Shown one piece after another: positions 54,267 through 63,509 of a stretch of DNA of 64,000 nt (position 1 is its first letter; every line of letters begins with the position of its first letter). The stretch spans positions 2,561,001 through 2,625,000 of the forward strand of contig NZ_CP134228.1 in the NCBI RefSeq assembly GCF_031656215.1, given 5' to 3'. The notes beneath the pieces were generated by a model. It was not told the origin of the DNA. It searched no databases and worked only from the letters and a program-made list of their open reading frames with translations. The translations under genes and the position numbers were made by a program. This stretch comes from Mesorhizobium koreense (GTDB taxonomy: Bacteria; Pseudomonadota; Alphaproteobacteria; Rhizobiales; Rhizobiaceae).

Positions 54267-54328
54267 GCTCTGTTCGGCGCGTGGTTTCGTCTTCGTAGAT
54301 AGTTCGAGCAGGCTTGAAGTTTGAATCC

Positions 54329-54512
54329 GAGGCATGGATTCCTGACACTCTCCACTCCCTCCGGTCGCTCACGAGGTCAGGAATGACGACCGTCATCCTG
54401 CACTTGCGCGAGTTGCCAAAGATCGAGGATAGCGGAGGCATAAAATGTATTCCGTCATTCCCGGCCTTGTGAGCGACCGGAGGGAGCGGAGAGTGTCGGG
54501 AATCCATGCCTC
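54329..54512. repeat. Palindromic MITE-like element
   Basis: The outer 14 bases (GAGGCATGGATTCC, 54329-54342) are repeated perfectly in inverse form at 54499-54512, and the arms extend to about 60 bases each with few mismatches, through GGTCGCTCAC / GTGAGCGACC. A 60-bp unique centre lies between. It fills most of the 281-bp gap between convergent operons and may act as a terminator. Confidence 0.88.
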
Positions 54513-54547
54513 GACAGCCGTGACGATCAAGGCCTACACAATCTCGT

Positions 54548-55582
54548 CTAAAATGTTCCCGCCAGCAACGCCACGGCGGCGGCGGGGGCGGCGCTGCTTG
54601 CTTCGGCGCGCACGTCCTCATTGGCCGGGATGAGGTCGGCGAAATCGATGAAACGGCGCTCCATGCGGGTCGCCAGCCGGGCGATCTGCCTACGGCCGGT
54701 TCCGGCGCCGACGATCGGTGCATCCGAAGCGAGCCCTCCAGAGACCAGCAGAGCCGCGTCGTGGATCTTGCGTAACTGCTGTTCGCTGAACCAGCCGGCG
54801 ATATCCAGCCATTCGAGGGGCAAAAGGTCGGCGGCATCGCGCCCGACCATGCGCGCCAGCCGCGCGATCGAGCCTTGCACCGTCTTTTCCTTGCCGTCGG
54901 CGGAAGGATGCTTGTCGTCCTTCTCGTCCAGCATGCCGAGGATCCGGTGCACGTCCGCCATCGAGGCGAAATACTCGTTCATCAGCGGCGTCATCCGCCC
55001 GCGCACAGGGGCCGCCGATGCGACGCCGAAAATAAAGGTGCGGGTGAAGCCGGTATAGACCAGTTCGCCGGTCAGCAACCGCTCGGCATCGGTGTAGCCT
55101 TCGTTCGCAACCTTTTTGTCCTTTATCCGCAGAATGTCCGTGGTGGTCGAGCCCATGTCCATGAACAGCGCCTCGCCCGCGAGTTTTCCCACCAGCGAAG
55201 CGGTGGCATGCCAGTTGGCAGAGGCCACATCGGCGCTGAGTTGCGCGGCTTGTCCAATGCCGACGAAGCCGGAGCGACCGGCATAGACAAGCTTGTCGCC
55301 GGAGGGAAAACGCCGCGAAATCTCGTCCAGCAGCGCGGCGACGCCTTCATCGCGGGAGGGAAAGATGTCGGACAGTTCGCCCGTCATGGTGAAGGCGAGC
55401 GTATCCGCGTCGGCATAAAGGGGCGCCGCCTCGCCGATAGCCGACACCAGGCTGTCCAGCCCTTGCCAAATCGGCGTAGCGAAGGTCCGGGCCAAGACGA
55501 CGCGGCCCGATTCCGCTCGCGCTACCTTGAGATGCGCGCCACCGACGTCGAAGCCGGCAACGATGCTCTTTCCTTTTTCCAT
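54548..55582 (-). CDS. H4MPT-linked C1 pathway protein (hydantoinase/oxoprolinase-like, MfnF-like)
   Basis: The 344-residue protein has an actin-like ATPase fold: IVAGFDVGGAHLKVA at the N-terminus, ALFMDMGSTTTDILRI in the middle and LLVSGGLASDAPIVGAG at the end. This is the family known from bacterial H4MPT clusters and related to archaeal MfnF, which joins the furan and tyramine parts of methanofuran. It is divergent from the HisA-like gene with a 45-bp gap. Confidence 0.85.
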   Translation of the reverse strand: MEKGKSIVAGFDVGGAHLKVARAESGRVVLARTFATPIWQGLDSLVSAIGEAAPLYADADTLAFTMTGELSDIFPSRDEGVAALLDEISRRFPSGDKLVYAGRSGFVGIGQAAQLSADVASANWHATASLVGKLAGEALFMDMGSTTTDILRIKDKKVANEGYTDAERLLTGELVYTGFTRTFIFGVASAAPVRGRMTPLMNEYFASMADVHRILGMLDEKDDKHPSADGKEKTVQGSIARLARMVGRDAADLLPLEWLDIAGWFSEQQLRKIHDAALLVSGGLASDAPIVGAGTGRRQIARLATRMERRFIDFADLIPANEDVRAEASSAAPAAAVALLAGTF

Positions 55583-55627
55583 GCTTCAAGCTTTCATGAA
55601 AACGAATTGAGATTCCGGAGTAAAACC

Positions 55628-56326
55628 ATGCACGTCATTCCTGTCCTGGATCTGAAAGGCGGCGAGGTCGTGCGTGCCGCGAAGGGGCGGCGCGACCAGT
55701 ACAGGCCGATCGTAACGCCGCTCAGCGCCAGTTCCGATGTCGTTGCCGTGGCGGAAGGCCTGCGCACGCTCTACCCCTTTCCGATATTCTACGTAGCCGA
55801 TCTCGACGCCATCGAAGGCCGCGAACCGAACAGCGCCGCGCTTGACCGTCTCAGGGCGATGGCCGAGCCGCCGCAGCTTTGGGTCGATGCGGGCTTTGCC
55901 GACGCCGAAAGGCTTTCGGCGGCGCTCGCCAAACCTTCCGTCTATCCCGTGCTCGGGACGGAATCGCAGCACGACGACGCATTGCTTCAGCGCTACCGCG
56001 ACCAACCGAACCTGATCCTCTCGCTCGATTTCTTCGGTGACGGCTTTCGTGGCCCGGCGTCCTTTCTCGACAAGCCGGAACTCTGGCCGCGAAGGATAAT
56101 CGTCATGACGCTCGCCAAGGTTGGCGCCGCGGCCGGTCCCGATTTCGAGCGCCTGGAAGAGATCAGGGCGAAGGCCGGCGATCGCGAGATCATCGCGGCT
56201 GGCGGCGTGCGCAACGAAGCCGATATCCGCACGCTCTCATCGCTCGGCATCGCCGCCGCACTGGTGGCAACGTCGCTGCATGACGGCACACTCACGCCGG
56301 AGCAACTGGCGTCGCTCCGCGCCTGA
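55628..56326 (+). CDS. HisA/HisF-like TIM-barrel protein of the H4MPT cluster
   Basis: The 232-residue protein begins MHVIPVLDLKGGEVVRAAKG as HisA does, with FYVADLDAIEGREPN and a phosphate-binding IIAAGGVRNEADIRTL. It lacks histidine operon neighbours and sits in the C1 block, where HisA-like genes of unknown function are common. GGAG lies before the ATG at 55628. Confidence 0.83.
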   Translation: MHVIPVLDLKGGEVVRAAKGRRDQYRPIVTPLSASSDVVAVAEGLRTLYPFPIFYVADLDAIEGREPNSAALDRLRAMAEPPQLWVDAGFADAERLSAALAKPSVYPVLGTESQHDDALLQRYRDQPNLILSLDFFGDGFRGPASFLDKPELWPRRIIVMTLAKVGAAAGPDFERLEEIRAKAGDREIIAAGGVRNEADIRTLSSLGIAAALVATSLHDGTLTPEQLASLRA

Positions 56327-56345
56327 ATCCTGTCGGCACTGGAAC

Positions 56346-56372
56346 GGCCGAAGAGCGTGGCACCCTTCGGCC
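56346..56372. terminator. Hairpin between the HisA-like gene and fae
   Basis: GGCCGAAG (56346-56353) pairs perfectly with CTTCGGCC (56365-56372) about 20 bases after the HisA-like stop, between convergent genes. No T-run follows, so the terminator role is probable only. Confidence 0.5.
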
Positions 56373-56461
56373 GGAACTCAGAGGCCCAGAAGCCGTTTCA
56401 GCCGGCGCAACAGACCATCCGGCTCTGCAGAGGGTTTTGCCTGTGCGGGGCTGTCTCTTGT

Positions 56462-56968
56462 CTAGGCCGCGAACGGATGCTTGACGCTGTCGCGCTGTGC
56501 GGTGGCTTCCGCCGCCGTCGGCGTGCCGGCAATGGCACGCTGGATGGCTTCCTTGGTCGCCTGGTAGTTGAACTTCTGGATCTTGGCGTCGTCCGCGGCG
56601 TCCCAATGGATAAAGACGCCGACGCAGATGAAGACATCGTCTGCCTCATTGGCGGGGATGACACCTTCGGCGACGCTGTCCTGCACAGCCTTCGCCACCG
56701 CGTGCTGGGCGGGTCCGAACATCTGGACAGCCTGTTTGGCGCCCTTGATCGTGACCTTGTTGAACATCACCGTATTGGGTTTGCAGGCGAGGTTAGGCGC
56801 GATCACCGCCAGAAGCGAGGTGAAGCCGTCCTTGTTGTTGGTGAGCGCGTTGCAGAATGCTGATTCGACGGCGCTTCCGCGCGGCCCGATAAGCAGATCG
56901 ACGTGGGCCACTTCATTGCCGTCCCCGACCAGCGATTCACCGACCATTACTTTCGAGATCTTTGCCAT
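56462..56968 (-). CDS. fae: Formaldehyde-activating enzyme Fae
   Basis: Fae condenses formaldehyde with H4MPT to methylene-H4MPT. The 168-residue protein reads [20 protein letters not shown] with the catalytic His, followed by [19 protein letters not shown] and a C-terminal [33 protein letters not shown] ribosome site stands before the ATG at 56968. It has its own 165-bp upstream gap, which fits strong separate expression. Confidence 0.97.
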   Translation of the reverse strand: MAKISKVMVGESLVGDGNEVAHVDLLIGPRGSAVESAFCNALTNNKDGFTSLLAVIAPNLACKPNTVMFNKVTIKGAKQAVQMFGPAQHAVAKAVQDSVAEGVIPANEADDVFICVGVFIHWDAADDAKIQKFNYQATKEAIQRAIAGTPTAAEATAQRDSVKHPFAA

Positions 56969-57133
56969 GCCAATTTCCTCCAAGACACAAATGGTGCCCA
57001 CAGACGCCGCAACCGAGCGAGCGCTCGATGGACAGCTATCCTTGTTGGCAGCGCCCGGATTTCCGGGCCGGTTGGCTAGATAGCCGCGAAAGCACCAGCT
57101 TCCGCTGCCGAAATTGAACCACTAACATGCTCA

Positions 57134-57976
57134 TTATGCAAGGCGATGGCCGACGAAGTGGACTAAAAGGCAAGCTACCGTCAGGTCGGCCGAGGTGCCG
57201 GGATTGATGGCCTGTGCCTTCAACCGGCGGTCGAGGCCCAGCAGCAGTTCCAAACGTCCTGCCTCATCCTTTTCCGAAAGCAGCGCCGCCCTGAGACGGG
57301 CGGCTTCCCTGTGGACCTCGTTTGCGGTTTCCAGGCCATGGTTGCGGGCCACGTGGCTGTCCGGAAAGCCTGCGAGGAACGACATGTAGACGGCAATTGT
57401 CGGCCACATGCCGCCTTCGCCGCGCGCAAGCGCGTTCTCGTAGGCGGCGAGCCCGATGTCGAATACATCTGCGAAGCCGGTGATGTATTGCCGGGCGATC
57501 ATGTCCCGGCCGGCGGCCTCGCGCATGGCCTCCAGAAGCCCGATCCTGGGCTTCTCGCGCACGTCGTTCTCCGCCGATCCGAGCCCGCCCGGCGAGGCAA
57601 GAGCGATCGCCTCGAACACCGCGGCGGTGTCGTCCATGTCCACGCCGTCGAGCACCGCGCCGAGATTGACGCGCAAATCGTGGCCCGGCATCTCGGCCGC
57701 CCGGATCAGAGGCGCGGCGAGAAGGACGATGCCGAGATTGGTGTTGGTGCCGACCGCTTTACGTGTCGCACGAATGGCCTCCAGGATGCGCCGCCCTACC
57801 GAAAGACCGGGGTCGGTGAGCGGGCCGGCCGAAACGCTGGCGCTCTCCAGGAACTGCCCGGCGGACATGCGATGGCCGTCGGCGAAGACATGGACGTTGC
57901 CAGGTTTCAGCGCCTCGATCTCCAGGCGGCAGGCATCTTCATAGGCAGTCTGGAGATATTCGCGCGGCTGGGTCAT
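57134..57976 (-). CDS. CitG-like triphosphoribosyl-dephospho-CoA synthase family protein
   Basis: The 280-residue helical protein shows LEIEALKPGNVHVFADGHRM, TNTNLGIVLLAAPLI and NPGTSADLTVACLL, which are the CitG/MdcB family blocks. No citrate lyase or malonate decarboxylase genes are nearby; in H4MPT clusters this family is likely a ribosyl or phosphoribosyl transferase of cofactor synthesis. The ATG at 57976 is five bases after the ATP-grasp stop. Confidence 0.85.
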   Translation of the reverse strand: MTQPREYLQTAYEDACRLEIEALKPGNVHVFADGHRMSAGQFLESASVSAGPLTDPGLSVGRRILEAIRATRKAVGTNTNLGIVLLAAPLIRAAEMPGHDLRVNLGAVLDGVDMDDTAAVFEAIALASPGGLGSAENDVREKPRIGLLEAMREAAGRDMIARQYITGFADVFDIGLAAYENALARGEGGMWPTIAVYMSFLAGFPDSHVARNHGLETANEVHREAARLRAALLSEKDEAGRLELLLGLDRRLKAQAINPGTSADLTVACLLVHFVGHRLA

Positions 57977-57980
57977 GCCA

Positions 57981-58928
57981 TCACGAATTAGCCGGCGCGG
58001 CGAGGCGGTACGGTCTTGCCGCCTCATCCGGTTGGCTACGAGCGGCCAGGGACGCCAGCAAAGCCTCGGCGATGATATCGGCGATATTGACAGCCGCGAC
58101 CGACTGCAATCCTGACCAAGCGGGCATGCTGTTGACCTCGAGCACGAAAAGCGCGCCGTCTTCCGCAGCCACGATGTCGACGCCGGCAAAATCCGCACCG
58201 ACGGCCGCCGTCGCGGCGATTGCCAGGCGCTCCAGTTCGGTTTCGTCGTGTCCCTCGATCCGCTCCGGAACGCCGCCCTGGAATACATTGGTGATCCAGC
58301 CCTCGCCTCGGCGGCTCATCATCGCCACCGCCTTGCCGGCACAGACGAAAACGCGGAAATCGTGGAAAGGCGGACCGGCGCGCGGAATGTAATGCTGGAG
58401 ATAATAGACGCCGTCGACCTCTTCCTCGACCGGCAGGTCGGAAAGCGTCCGGATCAGTCTTATACCGCGTCCCTGCGCGCCGAAGAGCGGTTTCAGCACC
58501 AGTGGCGTCCGTTCAAGTTCGCGCGCCGCGACCGCTTGCGCCGTCTCCAAGCCTTCGACGGCGAAGGTCGATGGCGTCGGCACGCCGGCGTTCCGCAAAA
58601 GGAAGGTCGTCATCGATTTGTCGACGCAGCGTTCTATCGCCTGAGCCGAGTTCCATACCGGCACCGAAAGCCTGTTCAGCGCATGCAGCACGCCGAGGCG
58701 GCGCGTGATCGCTTCGAACGATCCGGCCGCTACCGAGCGGACAAGCACGGCATCCGGAAGGGTGCCGCCGAATGTCGGGATCGAAAGGCCGCTTAGACTT
58801 TCGGTGTCGAAGCCGATCGCCGCGAGCGGCGCCGTTGCAACGGCGGCACCGCGCCGTCTCAGTTTCGCGGCGAGACCTTTGGTTTGCGCGCCCGTCGTGT
58901 CGCTTGCGATGAGGATGCGTGGGATCAT
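57981..58928 (-). CDS. RimK-type ATP-grasp ligase (H4MPT cluster, MptN-like)
   Basis: The 315-residue protein has the ATP-grasp core: VPTPSTFAVEGLETAQAV, PLVLKPLFGAQGRGIRLI, YYLQHYIPRAGPPFHDFRVF and LFVLEVNSMPAW with the metal-binding Glu and Asn. RimK-like ligases add glutamate; archaeal MptN adds it to H4MPT. Substrate is inferred from context. Confidence 0.83.
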   Translation of the reverse strand: MIPRILIASDTTGAQTKGLAAKLRRRGAAVATAPLAAIGFDTESLSGLSIPTFGGTLPDAVLVRSVAAGSFEAITRRLGVLHALNRLSVPVWNSAQAIERCVDKSMTTFLLRNAGVPTPSTFAVEGLETAQAVAARELERTPLVLKPLFGAQGRGIRLIRTLSDLPVEEEVDGVYYLQHYIPRAGPPFHDFRVFVCAGKAVAMMSRRGEGWITNVFQGGVPERIEGHDETELERLAIAATAAVGADFAGVDIVAAEDGALFVLEVNSMPAWSGLQSVAAVNIADIIAEALLASLAARSQPDEAARPYRLAAPANS

Positions 58929-58960
58929 TCAATCACTGTGCGTTGGCAGATTTAGCAGAT

Positions 58961-59145
58961 GGTGCGTCCTTCGAGGCTCGCTCCGCTCACACCTCAGGAT
59001 GAGGACGGCAGGGCGCTAGTCCCGCTGATACTTTACGACGAGAATCGTTGTGCGCCGATCTTCTGCACCTCACAAGGTAGGGAACGTCGAGCACAAACCT
59101 CCCTCATCCTGAGGTGCGAGCGGAGCGAGCCTCGAAGGACGCACC
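58961..59145. repeat. Palindromic MITE-like element ending at the mch stop codon
   Basis: The arm 58961-59004 begins GGTGCGTCCTTCGAGGCTCG and is present as its inverse complement at 59102-59145 with a single mismatch. About 97 unique bases separate the arms. The right end coincides with the first base of the mch stop codon. Confidence 0.92.
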
Positions 59146-60101
59146 TATCCCAAACTCCGTTCGAGCATATAAAGATCCCGCTCGCCGGCGCGGAATGTAT
59201 CGCCGGTGTCGACCGCTGTGACGATGATCTCGGCGGGGCTGAACAGCAAGGGGTCGATGGCATAGAAATCGCCCTTGAAGCGGGAGAATATCTCGGCGAA
59301 GGGCTGGCCGTAGTCGCGCGAGGCGCGGCTCGGCAGTTGTTGCGCGAGTTCTTCCGCGTCCTTCGCCGAACCCTTGACGAAGAGCTGGACGCTGCCGCCG
59401 TAGATGATGGCGTCGTTGGTGCGGCCCATCGCGGTCAGGAAATCGGGATGCGGGGCAGGGACGGGGGCCGCGCCGATGCCGTCGACGATGTCCTCCAGCG
59501 GGAATTTGAGATCGTTGGCCTTATGGAGCGCCACTTCCAGCACCCGCGCCACGATCTGCACCGTTCCGGCAAGGCTTTGCGTCGGCGCGAAGAGGAAGGT
59601 CAGCTTTCCGGCCTCAAGCCCGGTGGCCTTTGCCACTTTCTCTACCACTGCCTGCGGCGGTGGCTTGGCCGTTTCGAGCACCAGGACGGCGGTGGAGGCG
59701 GTGTCGCGATAGGCGAGTGTCTGGAAAAGTGGCTCCACTCGTGCCAATGCCCGCGCCGGGCCGGAGCCCATGGCAAAATAACCTTCGTCCGACAGATTCC
59801 ATCCGGCATATTGGCTACCGAGGCAGGCAAGGACGGGCTGGGAGGAACGGACCTGCACCGTGAGCGGCCATTTTCGCGAGTTACGATCCATCATCGTTGA
59901 AACGGTGCCGAGGCCGCCCATCGCGGCTTCTGCCATCAGGAGTCCGGCTTCGACGCCGCCGGTGACCTTTGCCCCAGCATCGATCAGGCGTTCGCCGAGG
60001 GGGCCGTTCGAGACGGCGATCCGCAGGCGCTCGGCATCACGTGCCATGCCGTCGGCGATGCCTCGAGCATTCTCGTTCAAGGAAGCCCAGCCGTCCTTCA
60101 T
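59145..60101 (-). CDS. mch: Methenyl-H4MPT cyclohydrolase
   Basis: Mch converts methenyl-H4MPT to formyl-H4MPT. The 318-residue protein has ENARGIADGMARDAERLRI near the start, AGAKVTGGVEAGLLMAEAAM, CLGSQYAGWNLSDEGYFAMG and APVPAPHPDFLTAMGRTNDA. Length and motifs match the family. The ATG overlaps the stop of the upstream ATP-grasp gene (ATGA). The last codon and stop touch a palindromic element. Confidence 0.96.
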   Translation of the reverse strand: MKDGWASLNENARGIADGMARDAERLRIAVSNGPLGERLIDAGAKVTGGVEAGLLMAEAAMGGLGTVSTMMDRNSRKWPLTVQVRSSQPVLACLGSQYAGWNLSDEGYFAMGSGPARALARVEPLFQTLAYRDTASTAVLVLETAKPPPQAVVEKVAKATGLEAGKLTFLFAPTQSLAGTVQIVARVLEVALHKANDLKFPLEDIVDGIGAAPVPAPHPDFLTAMGRTNDAIIYGGSVQLFVKGSAKDAEELAQQLPSRASRDYGQPFAEIFSRFKGDFYAIDPLLFSPAEIIVTAVDTGDTFRAGERDLYMLERSLG

Positions 60102-61489
60102 GGCGTGCTCTCCGCCCAGTCAGGGCGATCGCATATGGAAGCCGTGCGGTCGTTTACCCCCACCCCTAACCCCTCCCCACAAGGGGGAGGTGGACTTGGC
60201 TCGGCGCTGCATAGCATAAACTTCGATGACTTTAGCTCGGAAGTGGTGCCGGCGTTTCCCTCCCCCTTGTGGGGAGGGGTTAGGGGTGGGGGTACGAAGC
60301 CGCGCGAATGCCCTGCGTGATTGCTCTGCCCTTGTGGGGAGGGGTTAGGACTGGGGGTCGCCACTTCCCACTGATGCCGCAATTGCGCGATGCGGGCTTT
60401 CACGGCCCTGCTTGTGGCGTCGGCGCTCGGACCGCGGGCGAAGACCGTGCAGACGGGGTCGCCGGCGACGAGGCTCGTATCGGGAGTTTGATGGTCCGCC
60501 GTCCAGTCGGGCCATGCAAAGGCAGGAAAACGCGCGATCGGTGCCGAAGCATAGGCGATCATCGACGCCATGGAGTCGGCGAAACGCGGCAGGCGGTACG
60601 GTCTGCCGGACGCGGCATCGAGATGCGCTTTCATCAGCGGGGCATCCATGTCGTCGAAGATGTCCAGCGTGGCGCCGGGCCGTGGATTGATCTCCATCAG
60701 CCGGTAGCCGTCGGGGCTTCGGATGAAGTCCGCGCTGCACAGGCCGACGAGGCCTACACGCTGCGCGAGGCCGGAAAGCCAGCCGTCGATCATCGTCGCC
60801 TGCTCGCGGTCGAAGCGCCTCAGTCTCACCGCGCCGCCATAACGATAGGGCGCGGCCGGGGCAGGGGATGTCCATTGCCGGCTGAAGCCGATGATGCGCG
60901 CGCCTTTGCCATCGCCGATGAAAAGCGCTGAGATGCTTTCGCCCTTGACGAAGCGCTGAAAATACCGGCCCGGTGCGATGACCGCCCCATCGGCACGCGC
61001 GATATGGGCACCGCCGGCGCCGCCTATCGTCTTGACGACCCAGTTCTCGGGATCCGGCGGCGCTTCCCAGCGAAAGGCAGGATGCGGGATACCGAGTTCG
61101 GCGCAGTCGGCGGCCAGCATCCCGGGGTGCTTTATCCGGCGGATCGCCGCGCCGTCATTGCCGGCGAGCGGATAGTGCCGTGCGATCTCGTCGACGAGGT
61201 CCGGCTTTCGCTCGAAGCCCGATCCGAGGACGATTGCGAGCGGCTGGTCGTCGCCTGCCAATTGTCCAAGCATCTCGACCATGCGGCTGTCATCTATGCC
61301 GTTTTGCAGATCGCCGGGCAGTTTCGCCGTGCGTTCGGCCAGCGCGATTGTGTCTATATCGCAGAAGAAGTCGGCGACCAGCGGACGATAACCCGCCCGC
61401 CGCGCCGCCGCTGCCAGCGCGCGTCCGGAAATCGCGGCGATCAGGAGTGTGCCGCTATTTGGCGATTTCGCGTGCAAGGGAGAACGCAT
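60098..61489 (-). CDS. ATP-grasp protein of the H4MPT cluster with a repeat-encoded C-terminal extension
   Basis: The 463-residue reading frame has an ATP-grasp core: RWEAPPDPENWVVKTIGGAG, YFQRFVKGESISALFIGDG and YRLMEINPRPGATLDIFDD. Residues up to about 376 (ARIAQLRHQWEV) look like the native protein. The last 85 or so are Pro/Gly-rich (PSPNPSPQGQ; PPPLTPPHKGEG; PPPPCGEGLGVGV) and come from the inserted palindromic element at 60155-60358. The frame stays open and still ends in an ATGA overlap with mch. Members of this family occur in bacterial H4MPT clusters; the ligase substrate is unknown. Confidence 0.82.
   Translation of the reverse strand: MRSPLHAKSPNSGTLLIAAISGRALAAAARRAGYRPLVADFFCDIDTIALAERTAKLPGDLQNGIDDSRMVEMLGQLAGDDQPLAIVLGSGFERKPDLVDEIARHYPLAGNDGAAIRRIKHPGMLAADCAELGIPHPAFRWEAPPDPENWVVKTIGGAGGAHIARADGAVIAPGRYFQRFVKGESISALFIGDGKGARIIGFSRQWTSPAPAAPYRYGGAVRLRRFDREQATMIDGWLSGLAQRVGLVGLCSADFIRSPDGYRLMEINPRPGATLDIFDDMDAPLMKAHLDAASGRPYRLPRFADSMASMIAYASAPIARFPAFAWPDWTADHQTPDTSLVAGDPVCTVFARGPSADATSRAVKARIAQLRHQWEVATPSPNPSPQGQSNHAGHSRGFVPPPLTPPHKGEGNAGTTSELKSSKFMLCSAEPSPPPPCGEGLGVGVNDRTASICDRPDWAESTP
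60155..60358. repeat. Palindromic element with perfect 36-bp inverted ends plus an extra half copy, inside a gene
   Basis: Bases 60155-60190 (start TACCCCCACCCCTAACCCCT) recur as a perfect inverse complement at 60259-60294, enclosing 68 unique bases. A further partial copy of the right arm lies at 60329-60358. The whole stretch is read in frame as the C-terminus of the ATP-grasp gene. Confidence 0.93.
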
Positions 61490-62348
61490 CCTGGAAATCG
61501 AGAGTGACCGCTTTTTCGGAATCGATCATTCTTCTGAAAAGGCCTGACTCCACCTTATACTTGACATTGCCGATGGCGAGCGGGCCGATGCCGACAGCCT
61601 TTGTCGCTTCGAGCGGATCGCCGTTGGCATGGACGTCCAGGCCCTCTATGCCGGCCGGAGGGACGGCATTGACGTCGGCGGCGATGAGGAGGCCGCTTCC
61701 CTTCAATTGCTGCTTCGAGATCACCTGGATACCCGCCCTGGCGCAAGCCAGCACCACTTCGCTGTCGTCGACGAGGCTCTTCTTGGCCGCATCGGTCGAG
61801 CCGTCAACCGCCCCGACGTCGACCTTGAACCGATCCTTCATCCCGGCTGCGATCCTCTTCACCCTTTCGGCGCCGTCATAGCCCGCGAGCGTGACGTTGG
61901 CGCCTTCCCTGGAGGCGATGACGGCCGTGCAGAAGCCGACGACCCCGGTCGCGCCGAAGACGCTGATGCGCGTGCCCTTCAAGCCGCGCTGGAACTTGCT
62001 CTCCAGCGCCTTCTCGATCTTGGCCACCATGGCCGCGGCCGTTGTGAAGGAACCGGCCGGGTCGGCGAACACCGATATCTTGAATGGCGGGACCATCGCC
62101 TTTTTGGCCGCGTCGAACATGTCGAGCGCCAGCAAAGCATCCTTGCCAGCGATGAAGATACCCGTATCAACGCCTGCATCGGGCGGGCGCGAGAAGATGG
62201 CGTCCTGCACCAGCCCCGTCACCTCCCTGAGGTCGACGCCGACATAGGGCACGACCGCATCGAAGCCGGCGTCGAGCGCCATGTTCACATCGAACGGGCT
62301 CATCTGCTTCAGCGGTGTCAGCATGTGCAATATGTGCTTGCGGGCCAT
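61455..62348 (-). CDS. mtdB: NAD(P)-dependent methylene-H4MPT dehydrogenase MtdB
   Basis: MtdB oxidises methylene-H4MPT to methenyl-H4MPT with NAD or NADP. The 297-residue protein reads ILHMLTPLKQMSPFDVNMAL near its start, has the Rossmann motif ISVFGATGVVGFCTAVIASR and a LLIAADVNAVPPAGIEGLD block. The ATG at 62348 has GGAAA upstream. It overlaps the ATP-grasp gene by 35 bases. Confidence 0.95.
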   Translation of the reverse strand: MARKHILHMLTPLKQMSPFDVNMALDAGFDAVVPYVGVDLREVTGLVQDAIFSRPPDAGVDTGIFIAGKDALLALDMFDAAKKAMVPPFKISVFADPAGSFTTAAAMVAKIEKALESKFQRGLKGTRISVFGATGVVGFCTAVIASREGANVTLAGYDGAERVKRIAAGMKDRFKVDVGAVDGSTDAAKKSLVDDSEVVLACARAGIQVISKQQLKGSGLLIAADVNAVPPAGIEGLDVHANGDPLEATKAVGIGPLAIGNVKYKVESGLFRRMIDSEKAVTLDFQDAFSLAREIAK

Positions 62349-62392
62349 GTTTCCTCTTTCCGTGTGACTGCGATCGGCCGCCGTGCCTGAAA

Positions 62393-63361
62393 TCAACTGC
62401 CGACGAGGTTCAATTCCGTCGAATTGATCGTTGCGCCTGCGTTCCGGCCGCGCACGATCCTGATTTCGATCCCCTCGGGGACCGATTTGAGAACGGCGCC
62501 AACCATTTCCATTGCCGCCGCCGCGGAGGGTGCGAAGGCAAAGCCGGTCGGTCCCCACGAACTCTGGCCGATGCCGACCGCCCCGGCATCGGCCAGGCTC
62601 CGCGCAAGGGCCTCGACCCGCTTGGAAGTGAACACGCCGCCCTGCGCCGGGGCGAAATGGGTGCCGATCATCAGCTGGATCGCCGAGATGCCGGCTCCAA
62701 AGGCAGGAAGATCGCGCTCGACCAGCGCCGGCATGACACCCATCAGCACCCGTCGGCATATCTCGCCGGCTTCAGCCGCGGGAAAGGGCGGCAGGGAGCG
62801 GAAAGCGGCGACTTCATTCTCCCCGTGCAGCCCATGACCGGCGTGGTCGAGGATCAGGATGATGCGCCAATCATCCGGGAAAGGCAGCCGCGCGACGACC
62901 GGCGGCGGCGCGTTGCTGTCATCCTTGCCGGCATCGATAATGATACCGCCGGATTCGAAACTGGCGATGCCGATGCCCGAGCGTCCGCCGCGTTCGAGAA
63001 AGACGCCGTCGCCGGCGGGATCAAGAGGCAGGCCGTGCAGCGTGCGCAACGCGGCCGCAACCGCAAGCGCGATCTGGGTGCCCGAGCCGAGGCCGGCATG
63101 CGGCGGGATCGCCTCCTCGATCACCAGTCTGTGGTTCGTCCGTATGCCGAGATGCCGGCAGAGCGCTGACAGATGCCTGCCGGCACGTTCGGATTCCGGG
63201 CCATGGATGCCGGTTTCGGCGGATCTGGACAGGGTGACGACCGTTTCCGGCTCGCTGAGCGGCAGGCCGACACTGCCGAAGCGACGCCCCACTTCACCGT
63301 TAAGGTCAAGGAAACCGAGATGCAGGCGGGCGGGCACCCTTATGGTCACACAATTCGACAT
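62393..63361 (-). CDS. Beta-ribofuranosylaminobenzene 5'-phosphate synthase
   Basis: This enzyme makes beta-RFAP from p-hydroxybenzoate or p-aminobenzoate and PRPP, the first dedicated step of H4MPT synthesis. The 322-residue GHMP-like protein has VRVPARLHLGFLDLNG-type start (TIRVPARLHLGFLDLNGEVG), EAIPPHAGLGSGTQIALAVA, GIASFESGGIIIDAG and a C-terminal VGIGQSSWGPTGFAF. The ATG at 63361 follows GGGGGGCAG. Confidence 0.94.
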   Translation of the reverse strand: MSNCVTIRVPARLHLGFLDLNGEVGRRFGSVGLPLSEPETVVTLSRSAETGIHGPESERAGRHLSALCRHLGIRTNHRLVIEEAIPPHAGLGSGTQIALAVAAALRTLHGLPLDPAGDGVFLERGGRSGIGIASFESGGIIIDAGKDDSNAPPPVVARLPFPDDWRIILILDHAGHGLHGENEVAAFRSLPPFPAAEAGEICRRVLMGVMPALVERDLPAFGAGISAIQLMIGTHFAPAQGGVFTSKRVEALARSLADAGAVGIGQSSWGPTGFAFAPSAAAAMEMVGAVLKSVPEGIEIRIVRGRNAGATINSTELNLVGS

Positions 63362-63509
63362 CTGCCCCCCGTTGGGTGCATGATAAGCGCTCACGGAAGT
63401 CCAGGTGCCCTTCAGCATGATAGCTGTTTTCGCTGATCGGGCAAGCCGGACGGGCATTTTCGGCACCTGCTACTTTGGTGCCGTGGCCTCCATTTCGCGG
63501 AGTTTGAAG

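Noticed and set aside
51837-54335. An 832-codon - strand open frame across the H4MPT genes
   Set aside because: It is an antisense shadow of four genes with clear motifs on the + strand and runs through a palindromic element.
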